From Lyngbya confervoides BDU141951 (GTDB lineage: Bacteria; Cyanobacteriota; Cyanobacteriia; Thermosynechococcales; Thermosynechococcaceae): DNA of 64,000 bases. Position numbers and translations under genes: made by a program. The stretch lies in the NCBI RefSeq assembly GCF_000817775.3, contig NZ_JTHE03000061.1:62001-126000 (forward strand). The letters are read 5' to 3'. Below are positions 53,283-63,949 of the stretch, in pieces. Position 1 is the first letter of the stretch. Each line of letters starts with the position of its first letter. The notes beneath the pieces were generated by a model. The model had not been told where the DNA came from. It made no database searches and saw only the letters and a list, made by a program, of their open reading frames with translations.

Positions 53283-53891
53283 ATGCTGAAGTTTCTCAAT
53301 AAAGTCGGCGGTTATGCGAAGGAAACGGTGCAGGCCGCAAAATATATCGGTCAGGGGCTTTCAGTCACCTTTGACCACATGCGCCGGCGCCCGGTCACGG
53401 TGCAGTACCCCTATCAAAAGCTGATTCCCTCGGAGCGTTTTCGGGGCCGGATTCACTTTGAATTTGATAAATGTATCTCCTGCGAGGTTTGCGTCCGCGT
53501 TTGTCCAATTAATCTACCGGTGGTGGATTGGGAGATGAACCGGGAGATCAAGAAAAAAGAGCTAAAATCCTACAGCATCGACTTTGGGGTTTGTATCTTT
53601 TGCGCAAATTGTGTCGAATACTGTCCCACCAACTGTCTGTCCGTAACCGAGGAGTACGAACTTTCCACCTTCGATCGCCACGAGCTGAACTTTGATAATG
53701 TGGCCATGGGCCGCTTGCCCTACAAGGTGACCGACGATCCGATGGTGACGCCCATTCGTCAGTTTGCTTATCTACCTGAGGGAGACTTGACAGGCCATGA
53801 GGTTCCCTACGACCAAGCGCGTCGTGCGGGTCAATCCCCTCAAGAAATTGTGGCGGCTGCCCCACAGTCCCAGTCCAGCAGTGAGGAGTAA
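53283..53891 (+). CDS. ndhI: NDH-1 subunit NdhI (ferredoxin-type)
   Basis: Carries two 4Fe-4S clusters near the ferredoxin-binding site of NDH-1. 202 residues from ATG 53283 ([14 protein letters not shown]). Cluster ligands are in [19 protein letters not shown] and [20 protein letters not shown]. Its C-terminal extension, ending in Gln/Ser-rich residues, is usual for cyanobacteria. Confidence 0.95.
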   Translation: MLKFLNKVGGYAKETVQAAKYIGQGLSVTFDHMRRRPVTVQYPYQKLIPSERFRGRIHFEFDKCISCEVCVRVCPINLPVVDWEMNREIKKKELKSYSIDFGVCIFCANCVEYCPTNCLSVTEEYELSTFDRHELNFDNVAMGRLPYKVTDDPMVTPIRQFAYLPEGDLTGHEVPYDQARRAGQSPQEIVAAAPQSQSSSEE

Positions 53892-53897
53892 TATTCC

Positions 53898-54494
53898 GTG
53901 ACTATTGCCGAAGGCGTTCAGCTAATTACGGTCATCATTCTAGCGGCCCTGGTCTTAACCGGAGCGCTAGGCGTGGTTTTATTCGAAAATATTGTCTACT
54001 CTGCCTTCACGCTGGGAGCAGTCTTTGTGGGTATTGCGGGCATTTATTTACTCCAGAATGCAGATTTTGTATCTGCAGCTCAGGTGCTGATCTATGTGGG
54101 GGCCATCAATGTCCTCATCCTCTTTGCCATCATGTTGGTCAACAAGCGAGAAGACTTTCAACCCCTTCCCCGACGATGGATTCGCAAAGGAGGCACCGCA
54201 CTGGTCTGCGTTGGCCTGTTTGTCCTGCTCTCGGTCATGCTGGTACGGACCGATTGGAATGTGAACCCAACCGTAGCTCCCCCAGAATCGACCCTAGAGG
54301 CGCTGGGACTGCACTTTTTCTCAGATTATCTTCTCCCCTTTGAGCTGGCATCCATTTTGCTGTTGATGGCCTTAATTGGCGCTGTGGTGTTGGCCCGTCG
54401 TGAATATGTTGTTGGGGTCGAAGATGTGGTGGTGGGTGAGCAGAACGCACCGATTCTGGAGCTACCCGAACGCCCGAAGGAGCCTGTCTCGTAA
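53898..54494 (+). CDS. ndhG: NDH-1 subunit NdhG (NuoJ-like)
   Basis: Membrane subunit of 198 residues with five helices. It contains NIVYSAFTLGAVFVGIAGIYLLQNADFV, then AAQVLIYVGAINVLILFAIML, the NuoJ signature. GTG start at 53898, six bases after ndhI. Confidence 0.94.
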   Translation: MTIAEGVQLITVIILAALVLTGALGVVLFENIVYSAFTLGAVFVGIAGIYLLQNADFVSAAQVLIYVGAINVLILFAIMLVNKREDFQPLPRRWIRKGGTALVCVGLFVLLSVMLVRTDWNVNPTVAPPESTLEALGLHFFSDYLLPFELASILLLMALIGAVVLARREYVVGVEDVVVGEQNAPILELPERPKEPVS

Positions 54495-54533
54495 TTTAAT
54501 TTTTAGTTTATTTCCTGGTCACTAATTGCCGCT

Positions 54534-54839
54534 ATGCCGCTTCAATTTTATCTACTGCTTGCCGCTGCTTTATTTTGCATCGGGATTTACGGTCTGGTCA
54601 TGAGTCGAAATGCAGTTCGCGTTCTGATGTCCATTGAGCTGATGCTAAATGCCGTCAACCTCAATCTCATTGCCTTTTCGAATTTTTTGGACCGACAGGA
54701 TATTCACGGTCAGGTATTTACGATCTTTGTGATTACAGTGGCAGCAGCGGAGGCAGCGGTGGGTCTGGCCATTATTCTGTCGATTTACCGCAACCGGGAC
54801 ACCATTGATATGGAGGCGTTCAATCTCCTGAAATGGTAA
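54534..54839 (+). CDS. ndhE: NDH-1 subunit NdhE (NuoK-like)
   Basis: 101 residues, three membrane helices, with [31 protein letters not shown] and [20 protein letters not shown], the NuoK pattern with its membrane glutamates. Last gene of the ndhAIGE operon. Confidence 0.95.
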   Translation: MPLQFYLLLAAALFCIGIYGLVMSRNAVRVLMSIELMLNAVNLNLIAFSNFLDRQDIHGQVFTIFVITVAAAEAAVGLAIILSIYRNRDTIDMEAFNLLKW

Positions 54840-54901
54840 TTGCCACGCCAGTTCGCCGTGCAAGTTCAATGTGAAATTTAGAAATATGGGTCAGAGGGGT
54901 C

Positions 54902-57592
54902 ATGAGTCAGGGGAATAGCTTTAACGCCAAGAAAACCCTTACCGTGGGGGATAAAACCTATCAGATCTACAGTCTGCCCACGGCAGAAACTGCACTGGGG
55001 GACTTAAGTCGACTTCCCTTTTGTCTAAAGGTGCTATTGGAAAATTTACTGCGCCATGAAGACGGAAGAACGGTGACGGCTGATGATGTGCGGGCGATCG
55101 CGGCCCGGCTACAGCCGAATGCCCCCAGTCGTGAGATCGCCTATCGCCCAGCACGGGTGCTCATGCAAGATTTTACGGGAGTCCCGGCGGTGGTGGACCT
55201 GGCCGCAATGCGCGATGCCATGGTCAGCCTCGGCGATGACCCCGACAAAATTAATCCACTCTCGCCTGTGGACTTAGTGATTGACCATTCGGTGATGGTG
55301 GACGTAGCCGGGAATGCCGAGGCCTTCGAAGTCAACGTGACTCGAGAATTTCAGCGGAACGCAGAGCGTTACGAATTTCTCCGCTGGGGTGCCGCAGCCT
55401 TCGACAATTTTCGCGTGGTCCCGCCTGGAACCGGAATTTGTCACCAGGTAAACTTGGAGTACTTGGCCCAGGTAGTTTGGACTAAGTCCCAAGGAGACCA
55501 GACCCTGGCTTACCCGGATACCGTGGTGGGCACTGATAGCCACACAACCATGATTAATGGCCTTGCAGTTTTAGGCTGGGGGGTCGGAGGCATCGAAGCT
55601 GAGGCCGCCATGCTGGGCCAGCCCATTTCCATGATGATTCCTGAGGTGGTGGGATTTGAGTTAACAGGTGAGCTGCCCGAGGGCGCCACCGCCACCGACC
55701 TGGTGCTGACCGTAACTCAGATGCTGCGGGCCCAAGGGGTCGTCGGGAAGTTTGTAGAGTTTTATGGGGATGGTTTGGATCATCTTTCCCTGGCTGATCG
55801 CGCCACCATTAGTAACATGGCTCCGGAGTACGGCGCCACCTGTGGATTTTTCCCCATTGACCAAGAAACCATTGACTATCTGCGCTTTACAGGACGAGAT
55901 GAAGATCGCGTTCAGCTGGTGGAGGCCTATGCCAAGGCCCAGGGAATGTGGCGTGATGCAGCGAGCCCTGTGCCCATGTTCGCCGACACCCTGGCCTTAG
56001 ATCTCGGGACTGTGCAACCCTCCTTGGCCGGACCTAAACGCCCCCAGGACCGGGTGCTGCTTGCCGATGTCGCCAGGCAGTTTCGCACGCAGGACTTTCC
56101 CAGCTTTAGCGATCGCGCCTATGACCCGGCCTTTTCTGTGCCGGTGGCGGACGCCTCCTACAGCCTCAGAGATGGCGATGTCGTCATTGCCGCCATTACC
56201 AGCTGCACCAACACCTCCAATCCCTCCGTCATGCTGGCGGCGGGACTGGTAGCCCGCAAAGCCAGAGCGCTGGGACTCGCGGTTAAGCCTTGGGTAAAGA
56301 CCTCCCTGGCTCCAGGCAGTCAGGTAGTTTCAGATTATCTAGAGCGGGCCGGACTCCAAGAAGATCTCGATGCGCTGGGCTTTAACCTGGTGGGCTACGG
56401 CTGCACCACCTGCATTGGAAACTCCGGTCCACTCCCCGATCCCATCGTAAAGGCCATTGATGCCGAGGATCTGGTGGTGGGCGCAGTTCTGTCTGGAAAT
56501 CGAAACTTTGAGGGGCGCGTCAGTCCCCATACCAAAGCCAACTACTTAGCCTCTCCGCCCCTGGTGGTAGCCTACGCCATCGCCGGAAATCTCGGTATTG
56601 ATTTACTCCATGAACCCCTGGGACAGGGCAGCGATGGGCAGGATATTTTCTTAAAAGATATTTGGCCCAGCAGCCAGGAAATTAAATCAGTGCTGCAGGG
56701 CGCCCTCACGCCCCAGCTATATCGCAGTCGATACAGCAACGTGTTCACCGGGGATACGGCCTGGCAAAAGATTGCTGCCAGCGAGAGTCAAACCTATGCC
56801 TGGCAGTCAGAGAGCACCTACGTTCAGAACCCACCATTTTTTACAGGTATGAGCGCAAAGGTGGAGGGGGAAAGCATTGAAGACATTCAAGGGGCACGTT
56901 TGCTTGCCCTCTTGGGAGATAGCATCACCACAGACCATATTTCACCAGCGGGCGCCATTAAGGCCGCAAGCCCAGCGGGAGACTATTTAGTGCAGAACAA
57001 TGTGGTGCCCGTTGATTTTAACTCCTTTGGGTCACGGCGCGGCAACCACGAAGTGATGATGCGAGGCACCTTTGGCAACATTCGCCTGCGCAATGAGCTG
57101 GTGCCTGATTCAGCGGGCGGAGTGACCCGGCACATGCCCGAGGGCACCGAGATGTCCATCTTTGATGCGGCCATGCAGTACCAGGCCGAGGGCGTACCGT
57201 TAATTGTCATTGCAGGCAAGGAATATGGAACGGGGTCCTCTCGGGATTGGGCCGCGAAGGGCGTGCGACTGTTGGGGGTTCAGGCTGTTATCGCTGAAAG
57301 CTATGAGCGGATTCATCGCTCTAATCTGGTGGGAATGGGGATATTACCGCTGCAGTTTCCGGCAGGGGTTAATCGCAAAACCCTGGATCTCGATGGCAGC
57401 GAACTGTTTAACCTGACGGGACTGTCCCAAGGTCTGGAACCAGGAATGAAGGTCACCTTAGAGATCCTGCGTTCCAGTGGAGAGACTGACTGTGTGGATT
57501 TACTCTGCCGCATTGATACCCTCGATGAGGTTGAATATTATCGAAATGGCGGTATCTTACAGTACGTTCTGCGTCAGCTCCTCGCGGCCTGA
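54902..57592 (+). CDS. acnA: Aconitate hydratase, AcnA/IRP1 type
   Basis: Isomerises citrate and isocitrate through a 4Fe-4S cluster. 896 residues in the AcnA domain order: domains 1-3, linker, then swivelling domain 4. Visible are [42 protein letters not shown] and [13 protein letters not shown] for the cluster cysteines. [43 protein letters not shown] and [16 protein letters not shown] follow. Text and length are those of the AcnA/IRP1 family. Cyanobacteria as I know them mostly use AcnB, so this type is noteworthy. Confidence 0.95.
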   Translation: MSQGNSFNAKKTLTVGDKTYQIYSLPTAETALGDLSRLPFCLKVLLENLLRHEDGRTVTADDVRAIAARLQPNAPSREIAYRPARVLMQDFTGVPAVVDLAAMRDAMVSLGDDPDKINPLSPVDLVIDHSVMVDVAGNAEAFEVNVTREFQRNAERYEFLRWGAAAFDNFRVVPPGTGICHQVNLEYLAQVVWTKSQGDQTLAYPDTVVGTDSHTTMINGLAVLGWGVGGIEAEAAMLGQPISMMIPEVVGFELTGELPEGATATDLVLTVTQMLRAQGVVGKFVEFYGDGLDHLSLADRATISNMAPEYGATCGFFPIDQETIDYLRFTGRDEDRVQLVEAYAKAQGMWRDAASPVPMFADTLALDLGTVQPSLAGPKRPQDRVLLADVARQFRTQDFPSFSDRAYDPAFSVPVADASYSLRDGDVVIAAITSCTNTSNPSVMLAAGLVARKARALGLAVKPWVKTSLAPGSQVVSDYLERAGLQEDLDALGFNLVGYGCTTCIGNSGPLPDPIVKAIDAEDLVVGAVLSGNRNFEGRVSPHTKANYLASPPLVVAYAIAGNLGIDLLHEPLGQGSDGQDIFLKDIWPSSQEIKSVLQGALTPQLYRSRYSNVFTGDTAWQKIAASESQTYAWQSESTYVQNPPFFTGMSAKVEGESIEDIQGARLLALLGDSITTDHISPAGAIKAASPAGDYLVQNNVVPVDFNSFGSRRGNHEVMMRGTFGNIRLRNELVPDSAGGVTRHMPEGTEMSIFDAAMQYQAEGVPLIVIAGKEYGTGSSRDWAAKGVRLLGVQAVIAESYERIHRSNLVGMGILPLQFPAGVNRKTLDLDGSELFNLTGLSQGLEPGMKVTLEILRSSGETDCVDLLCRIDTLDEVEYYRNGGILQYVLRQLLAA

Positions 57593-57698
57593 GACCATCA
57601 ACGCCTTCTCCCCATGGTGGCTCACAATTGTTTGCCTCTCAGCGATAAAATAGAGCTTTGCGGCCCGTTGGCAGCATTGCACTTTATAGGATTCCAGG

Positions 57699-58673
57699 AT
57701 GGCGGCCCCCCCTCGCAAGAAACAGCTCCTCGATTTTGAAAAGCCTCTAGAAGAGCTGGATACCAGGATGGACGAAATCCGTATCCTTGCAGCTGAGAAA
57801 AACATTGATGTTTCTGACCAGCTCCGACAGTTAGAGCTGCGGGCAGTGGAGCTGCGCAAGGAGATTTTTAGTAACCTCACGCCGATGCAAGAGCTACAGG
57901 TAGCTCGGCATCCGCGCCGCCCCAGCACGATGGATTACATCAATGCCATTAGTGATGAATGGATGGAGCTGCATGGCGATCGCCAGGGCCATGACGACAG
58001 CGCCATGGTGGCTGGAGTGGGTCGCCTCAACGGTCAGCCCGTGGTTATGTTGGGCCAACAGAAGGGCCGCGATACGAAGGATAACGTTCTGAGAAACTTT
58101 GGCATGGCCTCCCCCAGCGGCTACCGCAAGGCCTTGCGCTTGATGGAGCATGCGAACCGCTTTCGAATGCCGATCTTGACCTTCATCGATACCCCAGCCG
58201 CCTGGGCCGGTCTTGAGGCGGAGCAGTATGGCCAGGGAGAGGCCATCGCCGTCAATCTGCGCGAAATGTTCAAATATGAGGTGCCCATTATCTGCACAGT
58301 CATTGGAGAAGGAGGATCGGGGGGCGCCTTAGCCATTGGGGTGGGTGATCGCGTTTTAATGTTTGAGCATTCCATTTACAGCGTTGCTCCTCCCGAGGCC
58401 TGCGCCGCAATTCTCTGGCGAGATGCACAAAAGGGTCCCCAGGCCGCCGATGCGCTGAAGATTACCGCTCCCGATCTGCTGAAGCTAGGGTTAATTGATC
58501 GTATTTTGCCTGAGCCCCTGGGAGGCGCCCACGCCAATCCTTTACAGGCCACTGAAACGTTGAAAGCGGCCTTAACCGAGACCCTAGCAGAGGTGGCCTT
58601 GCTGCCGCCCGACCAACGCCGCCAACTCCGCTACGAGAAGTTTCGCAAAATGGGCGTTTTTACCGAGGTGTGA
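57699..58673 (+). CDS. accA: Acetyl-CoA carboxylase carboxyltransferase subunit alpha
   Basis: Transfers carboxyl from biotin to acetyl-CoA in fatty acid synthesis. 324 residues. It contains [32 protein letters not shown] and [52 protein letters not shown] and [19 protein letters not shown] form the oxyanion-binding core. It abuts the convergent exoD with no spacer. Confidence 0.95.
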   Translation: MAAPPRKKQLLDFEKPLEELDTRMDEIRILAAEKNIDVSDQLRQLELRAVELRKEIFSNLTPMQELQVARHPRRPSTMDYINAISDEWMELHGDRQGHDDSAMVAGVGRLNGQPVVMLGQQKGRDTKDNVLRNFGMASPSGYRKALRLMEHANRFRMPILTFIDTPAAWAGLEAEQYGQGEAIAVNLREMFKYEVPIICTVIGEGGSGGALAIGVGDRVLMFEHSIYSVAPPEACAAILWRDAQKGPQAADALKITAPDLLKLGLIDRILPEPLGGAHANPLQATETLKAALTETLAEVALLPPDQRRQLRYEKFRKMGVFTEV

Positions 58674-59300
58674 CTAGAGGGCATTGAGCCAGATCTTCGC
58701 CAGATCCACCAGACTGCTCCCGCCCCACAGCAAAGCGCCAATAATGGAGGTGGAGACCACTAAACCCACTGTGCATATTGCCAGCCCCACCAAGCTCATT
58801 ACACCATCATCCTCTAACAGGCCAAATCCCAGGACAAAAATACCCATGGCAGGAATGGTATTGGTTCCTGGAATGGGAATCATCATGGAGATGGCCATCA
58901 ACGCGATCGCCGCCCCAAGAATCAGGTTTCCAATTCGCCCTTTACAGATGTAGGTCATGCGAGGGCGAGTCACGGCTTCAATTTTCTGAAGCCAGGGGGT
59001 TCCCGCCCTTAAGATGCCCTGCGCCTTCTGCCGCGAAAAGGGATGTTTAGCCAGGCGATGGGGCAACCAGGGGGTAGACCAGCCGAGCATCAGCTGCACC
59101 GCCAGGATAAACAGCGCAAGTCCAAAGGGAATGGAATACCCTGGGGCAGGAATCGGCAGGGCAGAGGGCAGCGCTAAAATCACAAACAGCAGTCCGAATA
59201 CCCGCTCTTCGGCCACCGACAGCAAGTCCGCCAGGGCAATATGTTCCGCTTGGCAGGTTTCAAAAACGTACAGATTTAATTCGCGGGACAGACTCGCCAT
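58674..59300 (-). CDS. ExoD family membrane protein
   Basis: 208 residues, about four to five membrane helices. LLFVILALPSALPIPAPGYS is followed by a second similar half with SMMIPIPGTNTIPAMGIFVLGFGLLEDDG. This matches the ExoD (exopolysaccharide synthesis) family, whose molecular function is unknown. It follows the antiporter gene by 12 bases and is likely co-transcribed with it. Confidence 0.85.
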   Translation of the reverse strand: MASLSRELNLYVFETCQAEHIALADLLSVAEERVFGLLFVILALPSALPIPAPGYSIPFGLALFILAVQLMLGWSTPWLPHRLAKHPFSRQKAQGILRAGTPWLQKIEAVTRPRMTYICKGRIGNLILGAAIALMAISMMIPIPGTNTIPAMGIFVLGFGLLEDDGVMSLVGLAICTVGLVVSTSIIGALLWGGSSLVDLAKIWLNAL

Positions 59301-59312
59301 CTTGGATACTCC

Positions 59313-60701
59313 CTAGTTCGAGGCATCTAAACTTTGCTCTGGAGCTTCACTCGATTTCAGCGCCAACTGCAGGAATGGCGGAGCAATAAAGGTGGTCAAA
59401 ATCACCATCACAATAATGGCGGCCTGCAGTGCTGGAGAAAGGGCACCACTGGCAGCCCCAATCCCCGCAAAGACCAACCCCACCTCACCACGGGGAATCA
59501 TCCCCACTCCCACCGCCAATCGATTCACCGGTTCATTGTTCCCCACAATGCTCCAGCCACTAATCACCTTCCCGACAATGGCCACCACAATTAAGAAGCC
59601 CGCAATAATTAACCCCTCCCGGTTTTCCGGGACTACGGGATTCAGCACCCCAAGATTCACCTTGGCCCCCACCGTCACAAAGAAAATGGGAACCAGCACG
59701 TCGGCAATCGGCCGCACCTGCTCATCAAGTTCCTTGCGGGTATCGGTTTCATCCAGCACCAAGCCAGCGGCAAAGGCCCCTAGAATAGCCTCCAGGTGGA
59801 TCGCATTGCCCACAAAGGCCATGAAAAAGGCAAAAATAAAGGCTGGAATCACCAGGTTGCCTCGGGTTTTCAAGGTTTGAGCCAGGGAAACAAAGGCTTG
59901 ATTGAAAAATTTGCCCAGTAAAATAGCCCCCAACAAAAAGACCGTTGCCCCCACAATCAGGAACAAAACGTTCATCAGGTCTACTTCTCCAGTTTTGGCG
60001 AGGCTGGCCACCACCGCCAGGACAATAATGCCCAAGACATCATCAATAACTGCAGCCCCAACGATAATTTGGCCCTCCCGCGACTTGAGATGCCCCAATT
60101 CGGACAGCACTTTGGAGGTAATGCCAATGCTGGTGGCGGTCAAGGCCGCTCCGGCAAAGATGGCTGGAATAGCCGGAACATGGAACAGGGCAATCAGCCC
60201 CAGAGTTCCCGCAGCAAAGGGAGCCGCAACCCCAACACAGGCCACAATGGCGGCCTGATAGCCCACTTTCCCCAGCTCGCGCAGCTCAGACTCCAGGCCA
60301 ATTTCAAAGAGCAGAATAATCACTCCAATTTCTGCCAGGACGGAAATGACCTCGCTTTGGGTTTTAAAAATTAAGTCTGCCAGCTCATCGGTCATGGGTT
60401 CAATTAGATGGATGACCGACATTAAATTGGAATTGCTGGCGGTAATACCATCCTCTGGGAACAAAATCAGCTGAAAGGCTGAAACCCCCACCAGCACCCC
60501 GGCAATTAGCTCTCCCAGAACCGGGGGCAAACTCAGATACCGAGACAGCTCTGCTCCTAGCTTACTGGCGAAATAAATCACCACCAGGCTTAACAGAACC
60601 CCGGTAAGAATCACAGGGCCAGCTTCAGATTCAGAAGTAATCGCAAGTAAAGAGGGAAAATTCCCAGGAATTAGAGTCCGAAAAACTTCAATTGGCGGCA
60701 T
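59313..60701 (-). CDS. nhaS3: Cation/proton antiporter of the CPA2 family, NhaS3-like
   Basis: 462 residues, about 12-13 membrane helices. It has LPPVLGELIAGVLVG, GVIILLFEIGLESEL, ALTATSIGITSKVLSELG and VIDDVLGIIVLAVVASL, with the acidic pair typical of CPA2 exchangers. PRGEVGLVFAGIG follows. Length and text resemble Synechocystis NhaS3 (Sll0689), an essential thylakoid Na+(K+)/H+ antiporter. The paralogue assignment is by resemblance. Confidence 0.82.
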   Translation of the reverse strand: MPPIEVFRTLIPGNFPSLLAITSESEAGPVILTGVLLSLVVIYFASKLGAELSRYLSLPPVLGELIAGVLVGVSAFQLILFPEDGITASNSNLMSVIHLIEPMTDELADLIFKTQSEVISVLAEIGVIILLFEIGLESELRELGKVGYQAAIVACVGVAAPFAAGTLGLIALFHVPAIPAIFAGAALTATSIGITSKVLSELGHLKSREGQIIVGAAVIDDVLGIIVLAVVASLAKTGEVDLMNVLFLIVGATVFLLGAILLGKFFNQAFVSLAQTLKTRGNLVIPAFIFAFFMAFVGNAIHLEAILGAFAAGLVLDETDTRKELDEQVRPIADVLVPIFFVTVGAKVNLGVLNPVVPENREGLIIAGFLIVVAIVGKVISGWSIVGNNEPVNRLAVGVGMIPRGEVGLVFAGIGAASGALSPALQAAIIVMVILTTFIAPPFLQLALKSSEAPEQSLDASN

Positions 60702-60863
60702 AGAGGCGTAATGTCCTTAACGTACCCTTCATCGATTCCTCAAGCCCCCAGAAGATAGAACCAAGGTCAACTGGCTTTATCGTGAGGCATCGGTTTAGTC
60801 TATTACAAAAATTGGTCTCCACGACCATCAGCGGATACGGTTTAAACCAAAGAATAAATCCAC

Positions 60864-61604
60864 TCAGCTAGAAAGCTGGGGGTGAGTCGCAGGGGATTCG
60901 GAAACCACAGGGTCGCCGGAGGATACGGAATCGCTTTTTCCAGGGGGAATCTGGGCGATCGCCTCTAAAAACTTGTGGAGGTTGGGCGTAACAATTCCCC
61001 CCGAGATCACCAGCTTGAAGGCGTCCTCCACCGGAATTTTCAGATCAATCACTTCCCGTTCTGGAACAATGGAGTACCAGCCTGTGGTGGGGTTGGGAGA
61101 GGTGGGGATAAACAAGCTGAGCATCGTTTCGGGCAGATCAGGGGCGACGGCTTCTCCCAGAGTGCCCGTCACAAAGGCAATAGCCCACAGTCCAGGGCGA
61201 GGATACTCCACTAGCACCACCCGACGGAATCGCGTTCGAGAATCCCTCAGGATGGTTTCTAAAAGCTGCTTTAGAGTTTTGTAGACGGACCCAGCCAGGG
61301 GAATTGCCTGAACCGTTTGCTCCCCCGTATTCAAAAGCCACTGACCGACAATATTACGCGCCATCAGACCAATGGCCAGGATGCTGAACAGCGGAACTGC
61401 AAACCCAATCAGTAAGTTGATCAAGTCCAGCAAGATGGGGTGCAAGTCCTGGAAGGGATTAAGCTGCTTGGGAATCTTAGTGAGAAAGGTGACGACACCA
61501 ATAGCAATGGTGACGGACAGCCAGATAGTCGTTGCTAGCGGGATAACCACCAGCAGTCCGGCAATGAGATCATTCTTTAGGTCTTGCTTGAGACGCTCGA
61601 ACAC
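60864..61604 (-). CDS. DUF502 membrane protein
   Basis: 246 residues with two N-terminal membrane helices (DLIAGLLVVIPLATTIWLSV and a second around FAVPLFSILAIGLMARNIVG). The conserved region IPLAGSVYKTLKQLLETIL, then RRVVLVEYPRPGLWAIAFVTG, then LFIPTSPNPTTGWYSIVP is the DUF502 signature. Function unknown. Confidence 0.88.
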   Translation of the reverse strand: MFERLKQDLKNDLIAGLLVVIPLATTIWLSVTIAIGVVTFLTKIPKQLNPFQDLHPILLDLINLLIGFAVPLFSILAIGLMARNIVGQWLLNTGEQTVQAIPLAGSVYKTLKQLLETILRDSRTRFRRVVLVEYPRPGLWAIAFVTGTLGEAVAPDLPETMLSLFIPTSPNPTTGWYSIVPEREVIDLKIPVEDAFKLVISGGIVTPNLHKFLEAIAQIPPGKSDSVSSGDPVVSESPATHPQLSS

Positions 61605-61727
61605 TAGATCGCCAGGAAAAACGCAGGAAAAGAATCGGTCGATAATGCTAGCTTAGCTATTTTTTGCAAAAGTTTGCAATTGAGGGAACCGCTGGGGATC
61701 GCCTATGGTAGGCGAATTTGGGCCTAG

Positions 61728-62453
61728 CTACCCCTTCAGCACATTGCGCAACCCCGTCCAGCCCAATACCGCAAAGGCCACGGCGAGAAGAGCACTGCGA
61801 AATTCGGCCCGCAGCCGGGCAACGAGGGCTTCGGAGTTGGCTTTCTTAATCGCTTCGGCCTTCTGCTGTTGCACATTGGTTAATTCTTGCTGGGCACGCT
61901 GCTCAATCACGCTGGGATTTTCCTTGGCCTGCCTCAGCAGTTCCTTCTGAGCCTCAGGAATTTGCTGATTTTGCAAAATTTGATCCGCTTGATCGCTGCT
62001 GGCCAGGGCAGAGAGCTGCTGCTGTCGAAGCTGAATTTCCTGCTGGGCCCGCCCTTCCTCTTGATCGTACTGTTCAATGGCGCTACTTAAAATACTCCCC
62101 GTGGTATTGAAGTGGAACGGAATCAAGATTAAGTACAGTAATCCAAGCAGACTGGACACCACAAAGAGCCAGAATCGACCATCTTTAAGAGGACTCTCTT
62201 GGCTAGGAACCGTGGCGTCAGTGCTGGAGTGAAATAGGGTGCCAATATAAATGAAAACCAGCCCTAGTAAGGGCGTCACCCCACGATCAATCAACTCGTT
62301 GAGAAAGTTTTGTTGCCAGGTTAAGTTCTCAAACTGGGCCGTAAACAGCCGAATCCCAAAGTCAAATAGGTAGGTAAGCAGCAGCAGCGTGCCGATTATC
62401 CCTAGAATTAGGGTACCCTGGTCGCGTAACGGATTTTTTTCCAGCGTTTTCAT
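61728..62453 (-). CDS. hpsJ: HpsJ family membrane protein
   Basis: About 241 residues from ATG 62453 (MKTLEKNPLRDQG). It has four membrane segments: two near the N-terminus, one around residue 100 (FWLFVVSSLLGLLYLILIP) and one at the C-terminus. A Gln/Glu-rich coiled-coil stretch (~125-210) lies between the last two. This matches HpsJ-like proteins, first linked to hormogonium polysaccharide and motility in filamentous cyanobacteria but found more widely. Confidence 0.72.
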   Translation of the reverse strand: MKTLEKNPLRDQGTLILGIIGTLLLLTYLFDFGIRLFTAQFENLTWQQNFLNELIDRGVTPLLGLVFIYIGTLFHSSTDATVPSQESPLKDGRFWLFVVSSLLGLLYLILIPFHFNTTGSILSSAIEQYDQEEGRAQQEIQLRQQQLSALASSDQADQILQNQQIPEAQKELLRQAKENPSVIEQRAQQELTNVQQQKAEAIKKANSEALVARLRAEFRSALLAVAFAVLGWTGLRNVLKG

Positions 62454-62611
62454 AGACCTTTTTATGCCAGTGAGGCCTATTATGGCATTGCCTGGGTTCC
62501 TGCTCAATGGCAAGCAGGGGTACCGGGCCTCGCACTGGGACCTTGGGAAGGATTGATCACCCCGCCTTTGGGCCCTGCAATCCAGTGTAAGATTCCGCCA
62601 ATGGGGATGGG

Positions 62612-63802
62612 TTAACCTGGGGATCGAAAGGACTCCGGCGAGAGAGTGCCCAGGGTCAGCTGTAGATTGCGCCTTTCTCCTTCATGGTTAACCTGCAGGC
62701 GCAGCACCTCTCCTGGCTTAGACTGTTCGACGACCGCCTGAACCTCAGCAGAATCTTGAATAGCCTTGCCATCAATGGATTGAATAATATCACCCGGTTC
62801 TAACCCCGCTTTTTCAGCCGGGGAGTCCCGAACCACCTCGAAAACTAAGACCCCCTGATCGCTATTCACCTGTAGATCTGGGTTTTCTCGCCGCAGGCGT
62901 TCCACCAGGGCTGGCGTTAGGTTGATCATTTTGACCCCGATGTAGGCTCGTTCCACCGTTCCACTGGTCACAAGCTGATCGGCGATATCTTTGGCTAGGT
63001 CAATGGGAATCGCAAACCCCAACCCCTGCGCTCCGCTGATAATAGCAGTGTTCACGCCAATGACCTGTCCAGCTTGATTGAGTAGTGGCCCCCCAGAGTT
63101 GCCAGGATTAATGGCGGCATCGGTCTGAATAAAGTTCACTCGCTGGTCTGGAATTCCCACTTCTGAGCTAGAGCGACCGGTGGCGCTAATAATTCCAACG
63201 GTGACGGTATTGTCCAGTCCCAGGGGATTACCAATGGCGATCGCCCATTCGCCGGGCTGAATCGCCTCCGAATTTCCCAAACTAAGGGTGGGCAGGTTAT
63301 CCGCTTCAATTTTGATCACGGCCACATCGGTCAGGGCATCGGCGCCTAGAACCTTACCCTCTAACTGACGACCATCCTTGAGAACCACCGTCACTTGATC
63401 GGCCTCCTCCACCACATGGCGATTGGTCAGGACCAACCCTGACTTATCGTAGATAAAGCCTGAACCCGTCCCGCGCTCTACCCGTTCCGAGGGTCGCTGA
63501 TTGGGCAACCCAAACAGGTCGCCAAAGAGGGAGTTAGGCTGCCGACTCACGGTCCGAGAAGCATTAATGCGCACCACGGCTGACCCGACCTGATCGACCA
63601 CATCGACTACAAAATTAGGGCTAGGGCTAATGACGGGTCGAGAATTCGGGGGGGTCGGGGAACCACTGGGGGTTAGCGGCAGTTCCGGCGCTGCATTATC
63701 GGCGCGCTGGGTTTGGCATCCTCCGACCACCAGCCCCAGCACCAAGAGGGAAAGCCACCATTGAGCCTGGACACCAGAAAAAGCTTTCCGAAGAATGGGC
63801 AT
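62612..63802 (-). CDS. HtrA-type serine protease (HhoA/HhoB/HtrA family)
   Basis: Trypsin-like periplasmic protease with one PDZ domain, about 396 residues from ATG 63802. The N-terminal hydrophobic run ends LVVGGC, so it may be a lipoprotein. Catalytic triad: His in LTNRHVV, Asp in LTDVAVIKI, Ser in INPGNSGGPLL. The PDZ domain begins near AYIGVKMINL and contains VRDSPAEKAGLEPGDIIQSIDG. Which of the three cyanobacterial Deg paralogues it is remains open. Confidence 0.92.
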   Translation of the reverse strand: MPILRKAFSGVQAQWWLSLLVLGLVVGGCQTQRADNAAPELPLTPSGSPTPPNSRPVISPSPNFVVDVVDQVGSAVVRINASRTVSRQPNSLFGDLFGLPNQRPSERVERGTGSGFIYDKSGLVLTNRHVVEEADQVTVVLKDGRQLEGKVLGADALTDVAVIKIEADNLPTLSLGNSEAIQPGEWAIAIGNPLGLDNTVTVGIISATGRSSSEVGIPDQRVNFIQTDAAINPGNSGGPLLNQAGQVIGVNTAIISGAQGLGFAIPIDLAKDIADQLVTSGTVERAYIGVKMINLTPALVERLRRENPDLQVNSDQGVLVFEVVRDSPAEKAGLEPGDIIQSIDGKAIQDSAEVQAVVEQSKPGEVLRLQVNHEGERRNLQLTLGTLSPESFRSPG

Positions 63803-63949
63803 AGTAAACAACACCGCTAACGCTGTGTTCAATGTGCCACAGTCTTGTCCTCCACGTCATCTGGGCCTCCCGACCCGAATGGACGGTTTTCCTCCCCTCC
63901 TGGCAGAGGGTAAGATGACGACGAGCGCTATCATGCGAGGACTGTACCT

